A DNA stretch of 64,000 bases from assembly GCA_963978545.1 (NCBI GenBank), contig OZ021721.1:42852785-42916784 (forward strand). Reading direction: 5' to 3'. The DNA comes from Linyphia triangularis. Lineage: Eukaryota > Arthropoda > Arachnida > Araneae > Linyphiidae. The translations under genes were made by a program, and so were the position numbers. Position 1 is the stretch's first letter, and each line of letters starts with the position of its first letter. The notes under the pieces are model-generated. The model saw only the letters and a program-made list of their open reading frames with translations. It ran no database searches and had not been told where the DNA came from. Of this stretch, positions 45,848-56,128 are shown piece after piece.

Positions 45848-46595
45848 CGGATGTGATGATGTGTCCGAGATAGCTGACTTTCTGCCTGAAGAGCTTACAT
45901 TTTGATGAGCTAAGTTTCAAGTGGGCTTCCCTAAGCTTCAAAAACACGTTCTTTTCGTTCTGGAAGTGTCGATCAAAACTTTGGCCAATGATATTGATAT
46001 CGTCCAAATATACCAGACAGGCTTTGTAGGGAAGTCCTCTAAACACAGTCTCTATTAGTCGCTCGAACTTAGCCGGTGCATTATATGAGCCAAACAGCAT
46101 AACTTGAAACTCCCATAATCCTTGTCCGGTAGTGAAGGCGGTCTTTTCACGATCGTCGAGGTGTATCTCCACTTGCCAGTATCCGGTCTTCAGGTCCAAA
46201 GTTTAAAACCATTTGTTTCCAGATAGAGTGTCTAATGTGTCGTCGATTCTTGGCCGAGGGTAGCTGTCCTTTTTCGTAATTTCGTTCAGCTTCCGGTAAT
46301 CCACACATAATCTTGTGGAATCATCCTTCTTTCGAACGAGTACGATCGGAGAGGCCCATGGACTTGAAGAGGGTTCGATAACTCGATTCGCTTCCATCTC
46401 GTGTAACAATTTTCCGACCTCCTCCTGTTTCGCAAATGGAAGTCTTCGAGGATGTTGTTTAATTGGCAGATGGGCTCCAGTATCAATTCTATGTTGTGTG
46501 AGCTTCTTTCTTCCGATATCTTTCGACGACACTGAGAAAACATCGTGACATTCTCTTATAAGGTTTTCTACAATTTTCTCTTGACTCCCTTTCAA
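45738..46595 (-). pseudogene. Reverse transcriptase of the Ty3/gypsy pol, broken by one stop
   Basis: The enzyme copies the element RNA into DNA. The N-terminal part (46203-46595) shows HRIDTGAHLPIKQ, the conserved WASPIVLVRKKD and CVDYRKLN motifs. The next part shows LKTGYWQVEIHLDDREKTAF and the active-site YLDD box near 46008-46020. A single in-frame TAA at 46200-46202, between the fingers and palm motifs, divides them. After the YLDD region, homology (YLGHI) runs to about 45850 and then the frame shifts. Frames on the plus strand in this interval are shadows. Confidence 0.85.
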
Positions 46596-46744
46596 CCGAT
46601 CCCCGAGAAGCTGCTAGACTAAGTCCTTGGCGGGTGCAGCCGAAAGTTCCGTAGATCTTTGTTCGATGCTAGTAACAGGTGAACAGGTGGCAATTTCTTC
46701 TCCTTTCTTAATAACTCGAGTAGAATCACTAACGTTGGCCATTC

Positions 46745-46985
46745 TCACATGCACCACCTCCCGGGAGAGATCCACCACCGGAAGCTCTTCGGCACCTGTG
46801 TTGAATCTTTTACCACCAAATCCATCATGGAAGGGATGGTGACATCTTCAAGAGCTACAATCCGATATGCACACAGATCCTTCATCCCCAAACCGAAAAT
46901 TGGAATTTCTTCTACCCCTGTTTGAAGCTCGCCTTTCTCGAAATTCAAAGTAATTCCATTTTTCTTTAAAAAGCCCAGTCAGAGA
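46745..46985 (-). pseudogene. Protease C-terminal remnant of the Ty3/gypsy pol
   Basis: The frame contains a FLKKNGITLNFEKGEL segment typical of the end of the gypsy aspartic protease and the linker that follows. The catalytic Asp region and everything upstream are absent. The junction near 46985 is where recognisable retrotransposon sequence ends. What truncated it cannot be seen. Confidence 0.6.
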
Positions 46986-48249
46986 ATGCATGAATTCACA
47001 ATGGCTGATAGATGTTTTTTTAATACTTAAAATTAGATGGAAACACCAAGCACTCGCTTACAACAGAAACGGCGCTATGTTAATGAATATAAAAATTGGG
47101 AAAGGATCGTATTCTCTGTATCTGTATTAAAAGGTATCTGTTTTTGAAAGGATCTGTATTTATATAAAAAAAAAAATGTTTTAAGGTTATATTATTAATT
47201 CATTTTATTCTGGTTACCGCTACCTAGTTCATGTTTGTTATATTAAAAAATACCATTAACTTTTTTTATGAACTTCTTTAGCTTTAAGCAATGCTCATTT
47301 GTGGTGAAAGATCATAGGAGTATCTAGAACAATTTTAAGAAGGAATACTGTTCTAATCAGTCTACGCCAATTCATGCGGCGCGATCACAAAATTTGCGCT
47401 TTTTGCGATTTACTGAGACATTATTAAATTTCACAATGTTATCAAAAATTGCTAAGCTTATCAATTATATAAAAACAATAGTGTTCCTTGAAGAAAGACA
47501 ACTTTCTACTAAGCTTCAATGAAAATACTAAAGAAACAGACTAAGTCACTCAAGTTTTCGGTACTACTTAAGTAGTACCGTAAAATTACTGAAAACACTT
47601 AGGTTAAAATTTCAGTTTTCAAGCATGATAAATGCTTGAAAATTCAAAATAGCAAGATAATCGCTTAGAAATATCCTTTTAATTTTGGTGATCAAAGATT
47701 TTGTACAATTTGTTTTCACATAAGGCCGCTTAAAAGCATTTTTTTTGTGTGCATTTTATAACTATAAAACGTGTTTAGGATAAAGGCTTTGAATTTAGTG
47801 GGTTTTTTTTGTTTTTTTTTCATAATTCTATAACTGTTCGAAGCAGATTAATGATGGCGTTAAAATAGTCGAAATTGTCTCGGATAAATAAGATTTGGCT
47901 GGGTGCAAAAGTTTTCAAACCTGAGTAATGGATGCCATTAGATTTGTTATATCGCATTCAAACGATTTTTGTTCTGTTTTTTGCACACTCTTTAAAATAA
48001 GACGAACTAATGTTGCTACAAATAAGACATTCACTTCCCGGGCAATTAAGAAGAAAATGTTTTTTGAGTTTCAAAGAAAATTGAATTTTTCGCTTATCTG
48101 ATTTTTGCATTCGTCCAATTGTATTTCCAATTACGTTTCGGCATGATTCCCTCACTTATTGAAATACTTTTAACGAGATCGCATGTGAAGCACCTGTTTA
48201 TACAGGGTCTTTCAGAAAGGACTCCTTGACTTTGAAATGACATAACTGT
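46986..48249. other. AT-rich intergenic stretch with two short palindromes
   Basis: A perfect 22-bp palindrome centred on CTTAAG lies at 47559-47580. A hairpin with 11-bp arms (TTTTCAAGCAT/ATGCTTGAAAA) follows near 47614-47642. ACAGGGTCTTTCAGAAAGGA near 48201 resembles a transposon terminus but has no partner in view. No gene. Confidence 0.4.
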
Positions 48250-48263
48250 GAGAGACAGGAAGG

Positions 48264-48440
48264 TTGGTTGTATTCAGATTATCTGGCACCGTCAGCAACA
48301 CCAGGGCTATAATGCTCCGAAACATTCGTCATTAGACAAGCCAACATACATTTACAAACACCCATGCCTAACACGGGACTCGAACCCGCAACCTCGCGGT
48401 CTAGAAGCTAGCACGCTAACCACTATACCGTTTGGTCGGC
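48264..48440 (-). repeat. SINE1 copy f
   Basis: A full-length minus-strand copy with an intact B box (GGTTCGAGTCC) and A-box-like TAGTGGTTAGC. It is bounded by perfect 14-bp direct repeats, GAGAGACAGGAAGG, at 48250-48263 and 48441-48454. The intact boxes and perfect duplications mark it as one of the youngest copies here. A 98-codon plus-strand frame across it is not a gene. Confidence 0.9.
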
Positions 48441-48454
48441 GAGAGACAGGAAGG

Positions 48455-50489
48455 AAAGACAAGTGGATACACAGGTTTGGAATTTTAATTACACCAGTTT
48501 GGAATTTTAATTACACCAGTTTGAAAAATTACTTACAGTATTGAAGTGCAGTAACAAATTGTTGTATAAATCTGAATAAAGCAAAATGTGTTTATCGTAT
48601 CCCTTATGAAAAAGTGTAATATAATCCCTTTATTGGATAGTGCAGACCCAAATGGTCACTTTTGCAGAATGCAACGATTTTGCAAGACATACAATTTGTC
48701 AGTAACTTATATTAACTAGCTTTGTTTAGTGATAAATTCGTTCAAGTGAAAAGAAAATTGTCAGGCAGCCCGTCATCAAGTTTTCGCCCGTTAATAAATT
48801 TTACAAACTGGTGCATTTAAAATTCTACACCTGTTTATCTAACGTACCATTTGTCTTTTCTTTCTATTTCACAATAAATGTCATTTCATAGGGATTCTGA
48901 AAGGTACCGTAAACTACTGTACAATTCTGAATGTCAAAACTCCCACCTCCAAAATAAACCAAAGAAAGTCTTTTCAAATAGATCCCTACAAACCACTTCC
49001 AGGAAAAACCAAGGAGGGGGAAACCTTTTCTAGATATTCCGGTGTCACTTGATCTGCAGGTGGTAAAAGGGTGAAAGTGACAAATGGCGGGAGCTATTTT
49101 CCTGAAAAGAAACGGGGTTTTCAAGGGTAAAAAAGATAATATATAGAGTAGAGGGTTCAAGGGGTCAAAAGGGAGCTTTAAAAGATGTTATTACCCGACA
49201 AAAAATTTGCCTTGATATCTTATAAATAGTTAAGTTCTTTATTCAAATTCTTTAGGAATTTTTAGGGGTTTGTGCAAATATAAGGATAAGGATTAAAATG
49301 TTATCTATTTTAATATAATCATGGTGATATCTTTCATATTTACGTTTCGATTTTGTGTTTGCTTGTGGCGGGTAAAACTGCGAAGAACTATAACCCATTT
49401 GCCGTCATCCAATCGATTTGAAACTGGGTAGATAGAATGCATTGTGATTGACAACCAGTTCATCAAATTATTGGGGAAAAAAGAGTTGTCCATGGGAGGG
49501 AATCGATGTTTTTGTTTGGGGGGGGGGGGGGGACAGTTGTCAAACACTATGAAAATTCGATTTGAGCTCAAATTGCTTAAATAAGTTGTAATTACACATA
49601 AAATTGGCAATGCATAAAAGGATTTGTAGTTAAATCTTTATTTGGAATCTCTGCTACTTAGCTGAATGACCGGTATGTAGAATAATGGTGGCTGTTGCAT
49701 ATTCAATTCGTCGGGGGTCTTTATTGTTGTGCATTAATAAGAGTTTTCGGTCACGGAACAAGGAACTATTACGTCATGCTCTTAAAGCATTTCGAAAATC
49801 TAACTGTAACTGTAGGTTTTTCTACTTTTAGTTCGCATTTCTAGCTTTAGTTTCAATTTGAAGAATGTGTAGATGCGTTGTTAGCTTCCATTGAAGAAGT
49901 CGTGTGTTATGTGTTTCGTGATGTCTCGATAAAGTTTGTCTAAAATTTCAATGGCTCTGTGTCAGTTACTGCATTTTATAAGAACTTGGAATTTTAATAT
50001 TTATGTTTTCTTCTTGGCGAGTTTATGGAGAGATGTGCTAGCTTAGACGTCGACCTCGTCATCTGATTGAATTCTGAATTACGAGTGCGAATATTCTACC
50101 CTGATGCAGTTCACTCAACCCAAATGTATGCATTCCAATTAATACAAACGCGTAAAAATTATGGTATATATATGTTGCTTTTAATTTAAATTTATTTAAT
50201 TAAATCTTTTTATTCCTAACAAATATTAAAACAATAGTGCCAAAAATTCAAACTAAGTTCATTTGAGTATTGCTTGCTTTGAAGGATTAAGGAAAAAGTA
50301 AAATAAACCCAACAGCAAAATCGGTAAAAAAAAAAATCTACTGTACCCGTGATTTAAAAATTAATGTATCCTTGCAATAGCCTACTAGTACTATGTTTTT
50401 TTTTCTTCTTTAATTTCGGTATATATATATTTGAACTTAATGAAAAATATGTGTTGCCCGCGAATATCCTACACAGAAGTAGAGGTGAA
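48455..50489. other. Intergenic stretch with simple repeats
   Basis: Two tandem 22-bp units (TTTGGAATTTTAATTACACC plus AG) lie at 48476-48519. A G run of about 17 bases lies near 49516-49533. Minus-strand frames at 48864-49160 and 49305-49610 have no motif or splice support. Bases 49571-49640 resemble 2055-2120. Confidence 0.4.
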
Positions 50490-50632
50490 TAAACGGCTAA
50501 TCAGGCCGGGACCTACAGCTTAATGTGGATTCCGAACCACAACAAACATCCATGTCCAACCCCAGGATTCGAACACGCCACCTTTGGCATGCAAGGCCAG
50601 AGCGCTAATCACACAGCCGTCAGGTGGACATC
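50490..50632 (-). repeat. SINE2 copy e
   Basis: On the minus strand: CACCTGACGGCTGTGTGATT, AGCGCTCTGGCCTTGCATGC, a B-box-like GTTCGAATCC, then TTTGTTGTGGTTCGGAATCC and TTAAGCTGTAGGTCCCGG. It aligns closely with copies at 21745 and 26128. Target duplications are not evident. Confidence 0.75.
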
Positions 50633-52435
50633 TTCTACTTAAGATTTTCAAATGAAGGAAAAAGCTTCAAATGAAATTTACTTCTGATTACAAAAAATAT
50701 GTAAAGACAAAACTATTTACAGATGCTTACTGAAGCTTTTAACAATAATGTTTTTAATCACAGGTACGGAAGTTAAACAACTAATAATTACATTAAACAT
50801 TTTCTTGGGAGGAATTAACTATTGTTTCCTTTTAAACAAACGTTTGTGTACGCTTTTCTCAAACTATACATTATCAATATCAAGGTTTTACTAAAGTCTA
50901 AATGATGATTCAACCTTGATATTTCGTCAAAATACATTCATGTAAAATAATTAGTCCGTAATAAAATCACACTTTACAGTATGATCCTTCAAACTTTAAA
51001 GTATTCGCAAATGATTTTACGTTATCTAAACAATTTTAAATGCCATAAAAAAAATCTTTTTATCAAATGTGGGAAATGCGTCCTTTTACACACACACACA
51101 AATTACAACACTCAGTTAAACTTGGATTTTATTTACCCCTTTCTGTAAACTCTTTCAGATGTCGGTCAGATCTTGAAATCTAACGTTAAAGACGGTTTTT
51201 AATTGATGGAAATTAGTGTTTATTCTTTCTAATGTTTAGTGTTTATTCTTTCTAATGTTTAGTGTTTATTCTTTCTAATTTTAAACATGCATTCATTACT
51301 TTAATTAGAAATTAACTTTTATAATTATTTAAAACAATTAAAAACAATGTGTTTTTTTTAATGAGTTTTAAGCTATACAGAACAAGAGTATGCCTCCAAG
51401 AAAGATCGACAAGGAACATATATAAACCATATTGCCCACAAATAATTGATAGTAAATTATAAAGATAGGCAAGAGATAATAAATTTGATCCCTTATACCC
51501 ACTCTCAAAACAAGTTAATTTAGCGTGCTAGGTAACTCACCAGAAAAATTAGGCAAATACAATTTTAAATTAAGAAAAAAAAAAACTTAACATATATATT
51601 ATACTTCTCTATTTACATAAAAACTAAACTTTCTCATATTATTTCTTCTATAACTATAGAAAATTATGCATGTACAGTATTCCCAGAGTTAATAGAAAAA
51701 TTTAACAAGTGTTTGCAATTCCTAATTCAGAAATTCTTAATTCACTAGTTGATAATATATTTACTGAAATAAAAAGCTATTTAATAAAGACATTAAATAG
51801 CGATTTAAATGGTGATGTAAAAGTATTAATAAAACCTTATTTTAATGCACGTAAAGAATTGTCTTGTCTCTTGTAGTTTATTTTATGCAATTTTCAAATT
51901 TGTCACTGTCTGAAAAATTTATCCAAGAAGTGAAATAATTTACTGTTTATCTGTATCTGATATCATTGGTAGATTTTTTATTTTTCTCTTGCGTTTATTT
52001 GTTCTTTCTATTTGCTTTGATCTAAATTTTTGGTTCTGATTGTTTATTCTACGAAGTTAATATTAGTGTTAGAAACGAAGTTTATCAAGATATAAAGTGT
52101 ATGACTATTTTGTATTGACTGGACGAGCATCTGCCTCCTGACAGCCAACAAATAATACATAGTCTTAATTCAGTTTTTGTTCCATTCAAAAGAGGGCTTT
52201 TAAATCCGATCCGGGCCTACAAAAATTTCAGCGTGATTCTTTCACTATGACATGAACTTCTTCCTTAAACCATTTATGATTCAATCCCCTCCCCTTATCC
52301 AGTAGCCTAGAAAATACAAACCGAAAAAAAAAATACCCTATACACTTACAAGTAGTTGTAACTGAAGCCAACATTTATCACGAAACTTTAGTCACTGCAT
52401 TTTTCCATTATTGGAGCGATATCAGTGATAGAAAA
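50633..52435. other. AT-rich intergenic stretch with short tandem repeats
   Basis: Three 23-bp units containing TAGTGTTTATTCTTTCTAAT lie at 51214-51281, and a (CA)n tract lies near 51088-51101. No gene is recognised. Confidence 0.5.
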
Positions 52436-52601
52436 ATGCAGCCACTCCTCTGTGCCTTCATATTCCTGTCGGCTTTCCCGATCGAAAACTGCCACCAACC
52501 GAGTAGTGAGAAGTGGGCGGAAGAATCGCTTAACACCGATCCAAAGAACAAAATCTGGACTGTTGGTCAGCAGGGGGTTGAGGGATTTCGGACCACCCAG
52601 A
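52436..52601 (+). CDS. Candidate first exon of a secreted protein
   Basis: The frame begins at an ATG and encodes a clear signal-peptide-like start: MQPLLCAFIFLSAF, a hydrophobic run ending near Cys19. A polar region rich in Glu, Asn and Lys follows. The segment is GC-richer than its flanks. A possible donor, GTGAAG after CCCAGA at 52601/52602, would leave phase 1. This matches the phase of a possible exon at 53140. The frame also stays open past this point to 52669, so the exon end is uncertain. I do not recognise the protein and assign no function. Confidence 0.4.
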
Positions 52602-52669
52602 GTGAAGGGAAAATTAGTATAACTGAGAACATATACCTTGAATACAACGCGAGCTTTTTCAATAGTTGA

Positions 52670-53139
52670 TCAAATGTACTAAATTGAAGTGGTTGGTTGC
52701 CGACTGTTTTAATTATTCTGAATTTGTTATAGAATCGAAGCCTCAAAGATAACTTTACCCCGAAGCAGAAGCCTCGCTACACTGTCGTAGCAAATGAAAG
52801 GTATTAAATAATAGAAAAATTAGATTTTTTTTTTAGCCAAAGCAAAAGTTTTAAAACAAAATAAGGAAGCCTTAAACAAACAACACATTCAGTAAAAAAC
52901 TAGGGGTGTAGAACATCTCGCAACTTTCAATTACACTATAATACTGGTCACTACATTTAAATTTGACGTAGTAAATTTGAATAGTGTTACCATTTTCATA
53001 TTTTCATTTATTTGAATAAAAAAAAGTTTGGCGATGTTTTTGACGCTAATTTTTTACATGGGAAAAAAAACAAAATATTGCCAAAATGGCGAATTTGGCA
53101 ATATACTTTTCTATAATTCTACATTATCCTTTCTTGTAG
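52670..53139. other. Possible intron
   Basis: It lies between two candidate exons. A 68-bp stretch at about 52732-52799 is bordered by TTTGTTATAG and GGTATT and could be an alternative exon, but its phase leads to an immediate stop in the next exon. Otherwise AT-rich. Confidence 0.3.
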
Positions 53140-53264
53140 GTGAAACAGATGAGAGGAGAAAAACGGTCGTTGATGAGCGATGTTCAAAGGAAGAGAACTC
53201 TGGGTCCGGCACCTCCGTAGAAGTCCATGTTAAATTCTACAAGTTTAGGTTCACTTTTCTCTAG
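53140..53264 (+). CDS. Candidate terminal exon, partner of the 52436 exon
   Basis: A strong acceptor (TTATCCTTTCTTGTAG) precedes GTGAAACAGATGAG. Joined in phase 1 to the exon ending at 52601, the frame runs 41 codons to a TAG at 53262-53264. The peptide is basic and acidic in turn (DERRK, DERCSKEEN) with one cysteine. A second frame from the same acceptor is also open for 26 codons with a KR site, so the frame choice depends entirely on the uncertain upstream donor. No family is recognised. Confidence 0.28.
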
Positions 53265-53745
53265 AACCAACCTTCCGATAGGTATGCATGAAATTTTTGC
53301 CACATATTATTTAAATATTTAACAATACTTAGAAACTTGTTTTTCTTTTCAAAAATTTATATAAATATGATTTTTTAAAAAGTGTCCAAAAAAGTTCACT
53401 AATTTTCAACTTAAATTACTTCTATTAAAAAAAGACATTATTTTTCTTATTCCTTCTGTTTAAATACTTAGGTGTACCTTAAATGTTTACCTTAAAAAAA
53501 AATCAGAATTTTATCTTTAAAAGTTTTGGAGAAAAATGTACCAAAAGATGAAAAAAATGCATTTTGAGAAAATGTGATTTAAAGTTACGTTAGTAGACGG
53601 GTAAGTGAGTAGTGCGTTTACTTCAAAAAAGTTATTAAAAATACTTCTAAATAAGATATTGTAATAAATAAGGTATCATTTTGAAGAAAAGAATTTTAAT
53701 TTAACTAAACAATAATAAACTCAAAATCGATATTTTGAAATTTTT
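53265..53745. other. AT-rich intergenic stretch
   Basis: No gene or repeat is recognised. Confidence 0.45.
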
Positions 53746-53749
53746 TAAG

Positions 53750-54175
53750 GTGCCATAAAATTTAAGGTTTATTTTTCAACTTTTTACACCTTTATAGCAT
53801 TTTCACGGAAATTTCGGAGGTTGAGATGTTTAGAGCACGTTAAGAACCATTATCATAGAAATTTTAATCAAAATCGTTAGAGCCGTATTTCAGCAATTGT
53901 TGAGAAATATGAATTTTCCTGTTTTGAGCATGCGCAATATTGATGAAAACCTCAATGACAGGTCCCATGGCCACCACTAACCCTCACACCAAATTTGAAC
54001 ATCGTAAGTCAATTTGTTTGGGAGTTATGCTCACCAGATACACAGAAATTTTTTAGACCATTTTTTTTTAGTCAGGATGTTCCAAAACGGAGAGAAATGG
54101 GGGGGGGGGGGAATTTTTTTTTTTTTTACCCGAAAACAATACTTTCATTACCCTATGTTAACCATATGGGTAACT
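53750..54175 (-). repeat. Family R repeat, copy 2
   Basis: Its reverse complement aligns with 33990-34690 and 56690-57060, through GAGCATAACTCCCAAACAAA, TTCAAATTTGGTGTGAGGGT, TAGTGGTGGCCATGGGACCT and GCGCATGC. Near 54150-54172 it has a short inverted repeat, ACCCTATG/CATATGGGT, present also at 56690-56712. A G run and T run (54100-54127) interrupt it. Frames here (53995-54310) are not genes. Confidence 0.65.
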
Positions 54176-54319
54176 GAATGTAAAAATGTCGACTTCTTCA
54201 GTAGATTGGGTTTCCAAAGCGCGGTTTGTTATTTCAATACGTTCTCTGCCAAAGCTAAGTTGATATTGTACGCCAGCTCATATAAGCCAAGGTTCTATTT
54301 CCATTTTTAAAGCTTTATT

Positions 54320-55789
54320 TAACGATTAAAAGGAAAATGACTTTTATAATGAATTCGTAATTAGTATAACAAATAATATTTTTGCGCCTTCTTATGCATG
54401 CTATCAATTTTCTAGTACTTGGAAGCGAAGTGTTAATATCGTTTTGGTAAAACTAATGTTCCTAAAAATACTTATCACTCAAATAACGAAATACGAGATC
54501 GAACCAGAGCACTGGCATGTAGAATGGTTAAATTCGTCAAGGTCTCAATATTTTCATTATTCGTAAATCACCGACCACTGATTTAAATTTACGCAACTAA
54601 TTCTAACATTAAAAACATGAATTAGATTTCTTGAACTTAATTCTTAAATTTCAAATGACCTCGTACTACTAAATAACTGTGTTTTTAAAAATCATTCTCC
54701 AAATTAAAATGACATTTATTGGCGTCAATTAGAATACAGGCATTTCACAGCTTTTACATACAACCGTTAATATTTGTTGTAGACTAGTTGTTAAATATTT
54801 GCGCAAAAGTTAACTTAAAATGCAAACCTATTACAAATTTATTTCGCACCTAAAAAGTTGCATCAAATTGCAATGACTTTTCTTTAAGTAGCCTCGAACT
54901 ATAGCTACCATTTTAGAGCTTGTAATTTTTTTTTTATACAATTGTTAATTTAATCCAAGGCGAGTAGTCCAAAATTTGATCAAGAAAATAAAAATTAATA
55001 ATTCAAAATTGAGTTTCCATTTTTCCTTATTAAAATCCAACTACGCAATAGTTAATTGAAAATATAAACTTATCCTCATATGCTTAAAATATACTGCTAC
55101 TGAAGTTTCTGAATTCAGGAACAACCTTTAGACTTTATTTTAAATCTTCTCTGGTATGAACCATTAGACAGAATGCCGCCAATCCTTTCTTCCGTATTTG
55201 AGTAATCTGGAAAAAAATTTGAACAAGAAATCTTGTCTCCAAAATGACAATAGAGTTCAAGGTCCAGAATTGAGATGAAGTGATGGAATTAAAATGTAGG
55301 AGTGCTTTATTTGCCAGCGGCCATATAAGGAGGCTTGGCATGACTTAGGTGGGAACGGAGACTCGTAGGCGGGTTCCATATTAAAGTAATCAATGGCGTG
55401 TCTTGATGACATTTCGACAAATGAATCAATTTAATTCAATCATTTGACTTTATTCCTTATCAGAATCTAGATATCATTTCCTTAATGGCATCAGTGGATT
55501 ACACAATTGAACGTTTAGATTTGTGGCTAATTGGAAGGTGGCCGGCCATCCGTTAAATCGAATGTAATATGTTGTTAAGACGAGAGCATCTTTTTATGTT
55601 TGGAAAGTTTTCAAACTACCCACCGTAATATTTGATCCATTTTTCACATAGAAAATAAGTTGCTTCTTCGCTAACTTCTAAAACTGCTTTAAAAATCAAT
55701 CTTGAGCATAATTACCAATTCCGCAACTTTCCAACCCTATTTATGTGGCATGTTTTAAAAAGGAGTAAATTGTACTCGTTCTTTTAATC
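54320..55789. other. AT-rich intergenic stretch
   Basis: No gene or repeat is recognised. A 68-codon minus frame at 55135-55341 has no motif. Confidence 0.45.
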
Positions 55790-56128
55790 TACAGTACGCA
55801 AATAAAAAATCCGAACGATTGCTATATCTTTGGTTATAAATCTGTTCTGTTATTCGTCGTTGAATATTGCGGTTTGCATCAAAATGTTTTGTTTACGATT
55901 TTCTATTTGTCTGGTAAAAATGTTTTTCGAAGAATTAAATTTACTTAGCAAACAGCCTCCTAACTTTGAAAAATTCAATACGAATCCCTGTTTTTTATGT
56001 TCTCATTCGATTTAGTTTACCCTAAACATCGAATTACAGTTCATTGTGTTGAAATCCCGTCACTTATGAGAGAAAATGTTTTGGCTGAGGAAAAGAACGT
56101 TTGCAGACGGCGTGTTTCAGGATGTCAT

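Larger units (their letters stand above)
43200..46985 (-). mobile_element. Ty3/gypsy LTR retrotransposon, 5'-truncated and decayed
   Basis: In minus orientation the remnant contains the end of the protease, then reverse transcriptase, RNase H, integrase zinc finger, integrase core and the C-terminal GPY/F region, a polypurine tract and the 3' LTR. This order (PR-RT-RH-IN) defines Ty3/gypsy. No gag and no 5' LTR are present: recognisable sequence starts abruptly within the protease at about 46985. At least three in-frame stops, one or more frameshifts and an RNase H deletion show it is inactive. The absence of the 5' end means no target duplication can be checked. Confidence 0.88.

Noticed and set aside
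7620..48420. tRNA genes at GGTTCGAGTCC boxes
   Set aside because: The heads do not fold as complete tRNAs with paired acceptor stems, and each is followed by the same body and target duplication, so they are SINE heads.
52732..52799. Possible extra 68-bp exon between the secreted-protein exons
   Set aside because: It has plausible AG and GT borders, but its phase produces a stop immediately after joining to 53140, and it cannot follow the preferred upstream donor.
53028..53139. Upstream part of the 78-codon frame ending at 53264
   Set aside because: It precedes a strong acceptor and is AT-rich; it is more likely intron.
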